A stretch of 43,138 bases of DNA, from the NCBI GenBank assembly GCA_001275005.1, contig JWZX01003176.1, positions 1 to 43,138 of the forward strand, in the 5' to 3' direction. Below, one piece after another: positions 41,401 through 43,138 of this stretch. The notes under the pieces are model-generated. The model was not told the DNA's origin. It worked only from the letters and a program-made list of their open reading frames with translations, and searched no databases. Source of the stretch: Chrysochromulina tobinii (lineage: Eukaryota > Haptophyta > Prymnesiales > Chrysochromulinaceae). Every line of letters begins with the position of its first letter. Position 1 is the stretch's first letter. The translations under genes were made by a program, and so were the position numbers.

Positions 41401-41958
41401 TCAGCCCTGACGTGGGAAGTCGTACTGCTTGCCGTTGATCATCATCGGACCTCCCCTGAAGCTGCGTTTTACGGTCTCTGCAAACTGCCGACGGTTGCCA
41501 GCGAGCATGTTGGCAGCCTCTTTGTTCAGAGGATCGTCGGCATTAGGCTCCAGCATCAGAAACTGCAGCCCCATGATGACAGATGAAATGGTCAGCACCG
41601 GCTTCCAGTCCTCGCGCAGGATGTTGAGGCACACGTGCCCTTCCATGTCAATGTTTGGGTGGAAGACCAGCGTCTCGCAGAGCACCTTCGGGGCATCGTG
41701 GGGGTACGTATTTGGCACCTTCACGTCGAAGGTGAAGTGCCCCCCTGCGTGAAAGCCGTCATCCGGACTGATCTTGACCTTGAAGTTCATGAGGTCCGCC
41801 TTGCCGTTGTAAAAGTCGATCTCGACGCCCTTCTCTTTCTTGAGCTCGCTGACGTCTTTCTGCATGCGAATCAGGCCGGGTGCGATTTTGCCCTCTCCCG
41901 ACGCCGCCGCCGCCGCCGCCTTCCCCTTCTCCTGCTTCAAACTGAACAGTTTGATCAT
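41401..41958 (-). CDS. UBC12: UBC12/UBE2M-type NEDD8-conjugating E2 enzyme
   Basis: The 185-residue protein begins MIKLFSLKQEKGK, the characteristic UBE2M N-terminal extension that docks on the NEDD8 E1. The UBC core follows: SPDDGFHAGGHFTFDVKVPN, the HPN motif at 100-102, catalytic Cys110 in GHVCLNILREDWKPVLTISS, then LEPNADDPLNKEAANMLAGN and RQFAETVKRSFRGG. UBC12 accepts NEDD8 from the APPBP1/UBA3 E1 and transfers it to cullins, activating cullin-RING ubiquitin ligases in nucleus and cytosol. All catalytic features are present. The frame is open upstream (MSVFAKVRARRR...), but the ATG at 41958 gives the family's canonical start. The gene is intronless and divergent from the secreted coiled-coil gene by about 200 nt. 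Confidence 0.95.
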   Translation of the reverse strand: MIKLFSLKQEKGKAAAAAASGEGKIAPGLIRMQKDVSELKKEKGVEIDFYNGKADLMNFKVKISPDDGFHAGGHFTFDVKVPNTYPHDAPKVLCETLVFHPNIDMEGHVCLNILREDWKPVLTISSVIMGLQFLMLEPNADDPLNKEAANMLAGNRRQFAETVKRSFRGGPMMINGKQYDFPRQG

Positions 41959-42160
41959 GGCAACCCTGAACCAGCGCTTGCTTCGCGGGGCGCGTGCGTT
42001 CGCGGTCACACGATTCCGCCTTCTCGCTCGCACTTTCGCAAACACGCTCAAAAGACACTCTAAAGACTAGAGGCAAAATGAAACTCTCACGCCGCCCAGG
42101 CAAACTCACGCATCCCCAAAAGCGCTGTTATGAGCGTCCAGTCCGTCTCACACGGATCAT
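41959..42160. promoter_or_regulatory. Short divergent promoter region, UBC12 (-) / secreted coiled-coil protein (+)
   Basis: Two start codons face away from each other across about 200 nt, so this must hold both promoters. A short AT-rich patch lies near 42050-42085. No specific element is recognisable. Confidence 0.35.
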
Positions 42161-42751
42161 ATGTGGATGAGGACATGTCTCGTTGCCGTGCTCGTCGCCG
42201 CCATCGCCGCGCTACCGAGCGAGCCTTTGACACCATACGGTGGCGACGTTGAGAGCGTCACCCCCGTCATGCAGTCCGCTGGTGCTGACGCCTCGCAGCC
42301 CGCTGATGCCGACGCCACACAGCAGCAGGCGGAGGCTTCCATTGCCCAGGTCGAGGCCGACGTGCGGTTGATGGACTCTTTTGCGAACGCCGTGCGGCGC
42401 GACCTCACCGAGCAGGACAAGGTGAAGCAGGGTATCATCCATGCGCTCGGCTACTTCCGTCGGCAGGAAGAGCTCGCCCAAGACGAGCGTGACGGCTGCC
42501 ACAGCAAGACACAACACCTCGAGGACGAGGTCGCCACTCTGCAGCGCCAGATAAAGGCACTTGAGGCGGAGAAGATGGCGCTGGCCGCGGATAAGGCCAT
42601 GCTGACCGAGGCCAACAAGAAGGTCCTCGCGCAGGTCAACAGCGTCTTCGCGTTTGGCCAGGCGGTGCAGTTGGGTCTCGCCTTCAAGGGCGTTGCCCTC
42701 GATGGCGCACCAAACGCCTCGACTGCCGCGGCCGCGTCAGGCGCCTCGTGA
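42161..42751 (+). CDS. Secreted or ER-targeted coiled-coil protein
   Basis: The 196-residue protein starts MWMRTCLVAVLVAAIAALPS, a classical signal peptide. An acidic Ala/Asp/Gln-rich segment follows (GADASQPADADATQQQAEAS), then a long amphipathic helix (about 65-160; SKTQHLEDEVATLQRQIKAL, AADKAMLTEANKKVLAQVNS) with a single Cys (near residue 111). The C-terminus is a short hydrophobic/Ala-rich tail (FGQAVQLGLAFKGVALDG). No family recognised. It could be an extracellular, scale or wall-associated, or endomembrane structural protein. Codon use is gene-like. Confidence 0.65.
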   Translation: MWMRTCLVAVLVAAIAALPSEPLTPYGGDVESVTPVMQSAGADASQPADADATQQQAEASIAQVEADVRLMDSFANAVRRDLTEQDKVKQGIIHALGYFRRQEELAQDERDGCHSKTQHLEDEVATLQRQIKALEAEKMALAADKAMLTEANKKVLAQVNSVFAFGQAVQLGLAFKGVALDGAPNASTAAAASGAS

Positions 42752-43083
42752 GGTTTGGATAGATGCAGGCAAGACACCACCCACATGCCACCTCCATGGC
42801 GCGTGCGAGCGTGCATCGTTTTGCTGGGCCTAAAGTATGCATTTTGGTAAAGATAATGGTCACATGCGGAGCTTGGTATCGTACTCAGGTAGAATCTCGT
42901 GGTGTGTACGCGGAGTTTCCTGTGAGATTTGCGCTCGCTCCCCCGAACCCTTCGCGAAGATGCCCTGGCAGTCTTCCCTCGCGATGCCCTGGGGCTATTC
43001 CGAGACCCCTCCTGGTCCTGCGAGCGAGCCCTCCAAGACGGTCTAGTTGTCCATGACGTTCGTCGCGTCCCCGCGTAAACGCA
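42752..43083. other. 3' flank of the secreted coiled-coil gene
   Basis: About 330 nt follow the last stop codon. Short frames here are not coding-like, and no RNA gene is seen. It runs into the terminal inverted repeat. Confidence 0.45.
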
Positions 43084-43129
43084 GCGTCGGGTGCGTATAC
43101 GCGGGTAGGTGCGTATACGCACCCGACGC
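43084..43129. repeat. Perfect 19-bp inverted repeat (hairpin) at the right edge
   Basis: Arms 43084-43102 and 43111-43129 are perfect reverse complements (GCGTCGGGTGCGTATACGC) around an 8-nt loop, GGGTAGGT. Beyond the arms complementarity continues with two mismatches to about 43075 and 43138, the window end. The arm contains GCGTATACGC, itself a palindrome. Confidence 0.95.
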
Positions 43130-43138
43130 CGCGTTCAC

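Noticed and set aside
23579-41958. A proteostasis gene cluster (PPPDE, two J-proteins, DPP III, UBC12)
   Set aside because: The genes are interspersed with unrelated ones on both strands, each with its own promoter region, and such proteins are common. There is no sequence evidence of joint regulation.

Overview
The window is nuclear DNA of a GC-rich, gene-dense unicellular eukaryote, most likely an alga. Genes lie on both strands with short intergenic gaps. Coding frames have strongly G/C-ending codons. Introns are few, mostly 75-330 nt, with ordinary GT-AG ends. Several proteins are strictly eukaryotic (VPS13, UBC12, DPP III, a nucleoplasmin-like chaperone). The alternating strands and canonical splice sites argue against a dinoflagellate. 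The composition, and the intronic repeats that read in antisense as proteins rich in S-E-x-I-R-G-H-Q, make a haptophyte my best guess; this is inference, since no rRNA or organelle marker is present. I recognised no transposon, tRNA, rRNA, CRISPR array or virus-derived gene.

Layout. 465-2851 (+) is an ADCK2-like mitochondrial ABC1/UbiB atypical kinase with two repeat-filled introns. 3514-20991 (-) is one giant gene for a VPS13-type lipid-transfer protein of about 5,750 residues that also carries ankyrin, PH-like, GRAM-like and IQ-like modules; it has one recognised intron and one apparent frame break. 21563-26454 (+) holds four genes: a signal-peptide protein with STI1-like repeats, an unrecognised two-exon protein, a PPPDE-fold protein whose catalytic His seems to be replaced, and a nucleoplasmin-like/SANT acidic chaperone. 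27084-28655 (-) is a J-domain protein, divergent from dipeptidyl peptidase III (28887-31494, +).

31722-33819 (+) holds three small unrecognised proteins, one of them frame-disrupted. They are followed by a convergent methyltransferase (33843-34613, -), then a divergent membrane-anchored DnaJ (35134-36258, +). 36737-36988 (-) is a small basic protein. 37601-39419 (+) is an Ala-rich coiled-coil protein with a frame break. 39699-40823 (+) is an unrecognised two-exon protein. The right end has UBC12, the NEDD8-conjugating E2 (41401-41958, -), divergent from a secreted coiled-coil protein (42161-42751, +).

I see no operon-like pathway. Several genes are proteostasis factors (two J-proteins, UBC12, a PPPDE protein, DPP III), but in a eukaryote this need not mean joint function. 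The most interesting signal is in the introns. Four introns in three genes, on both strands, are built from the same 10-12 bp minisatellite (core CTCTGRT), always oriented with transcription. Three introns are flanked by duplicated exon sequence spanning an AG|GT, as expected if introns arise by tandem duplication of exonic AGGT and then grow by repeat expansion.
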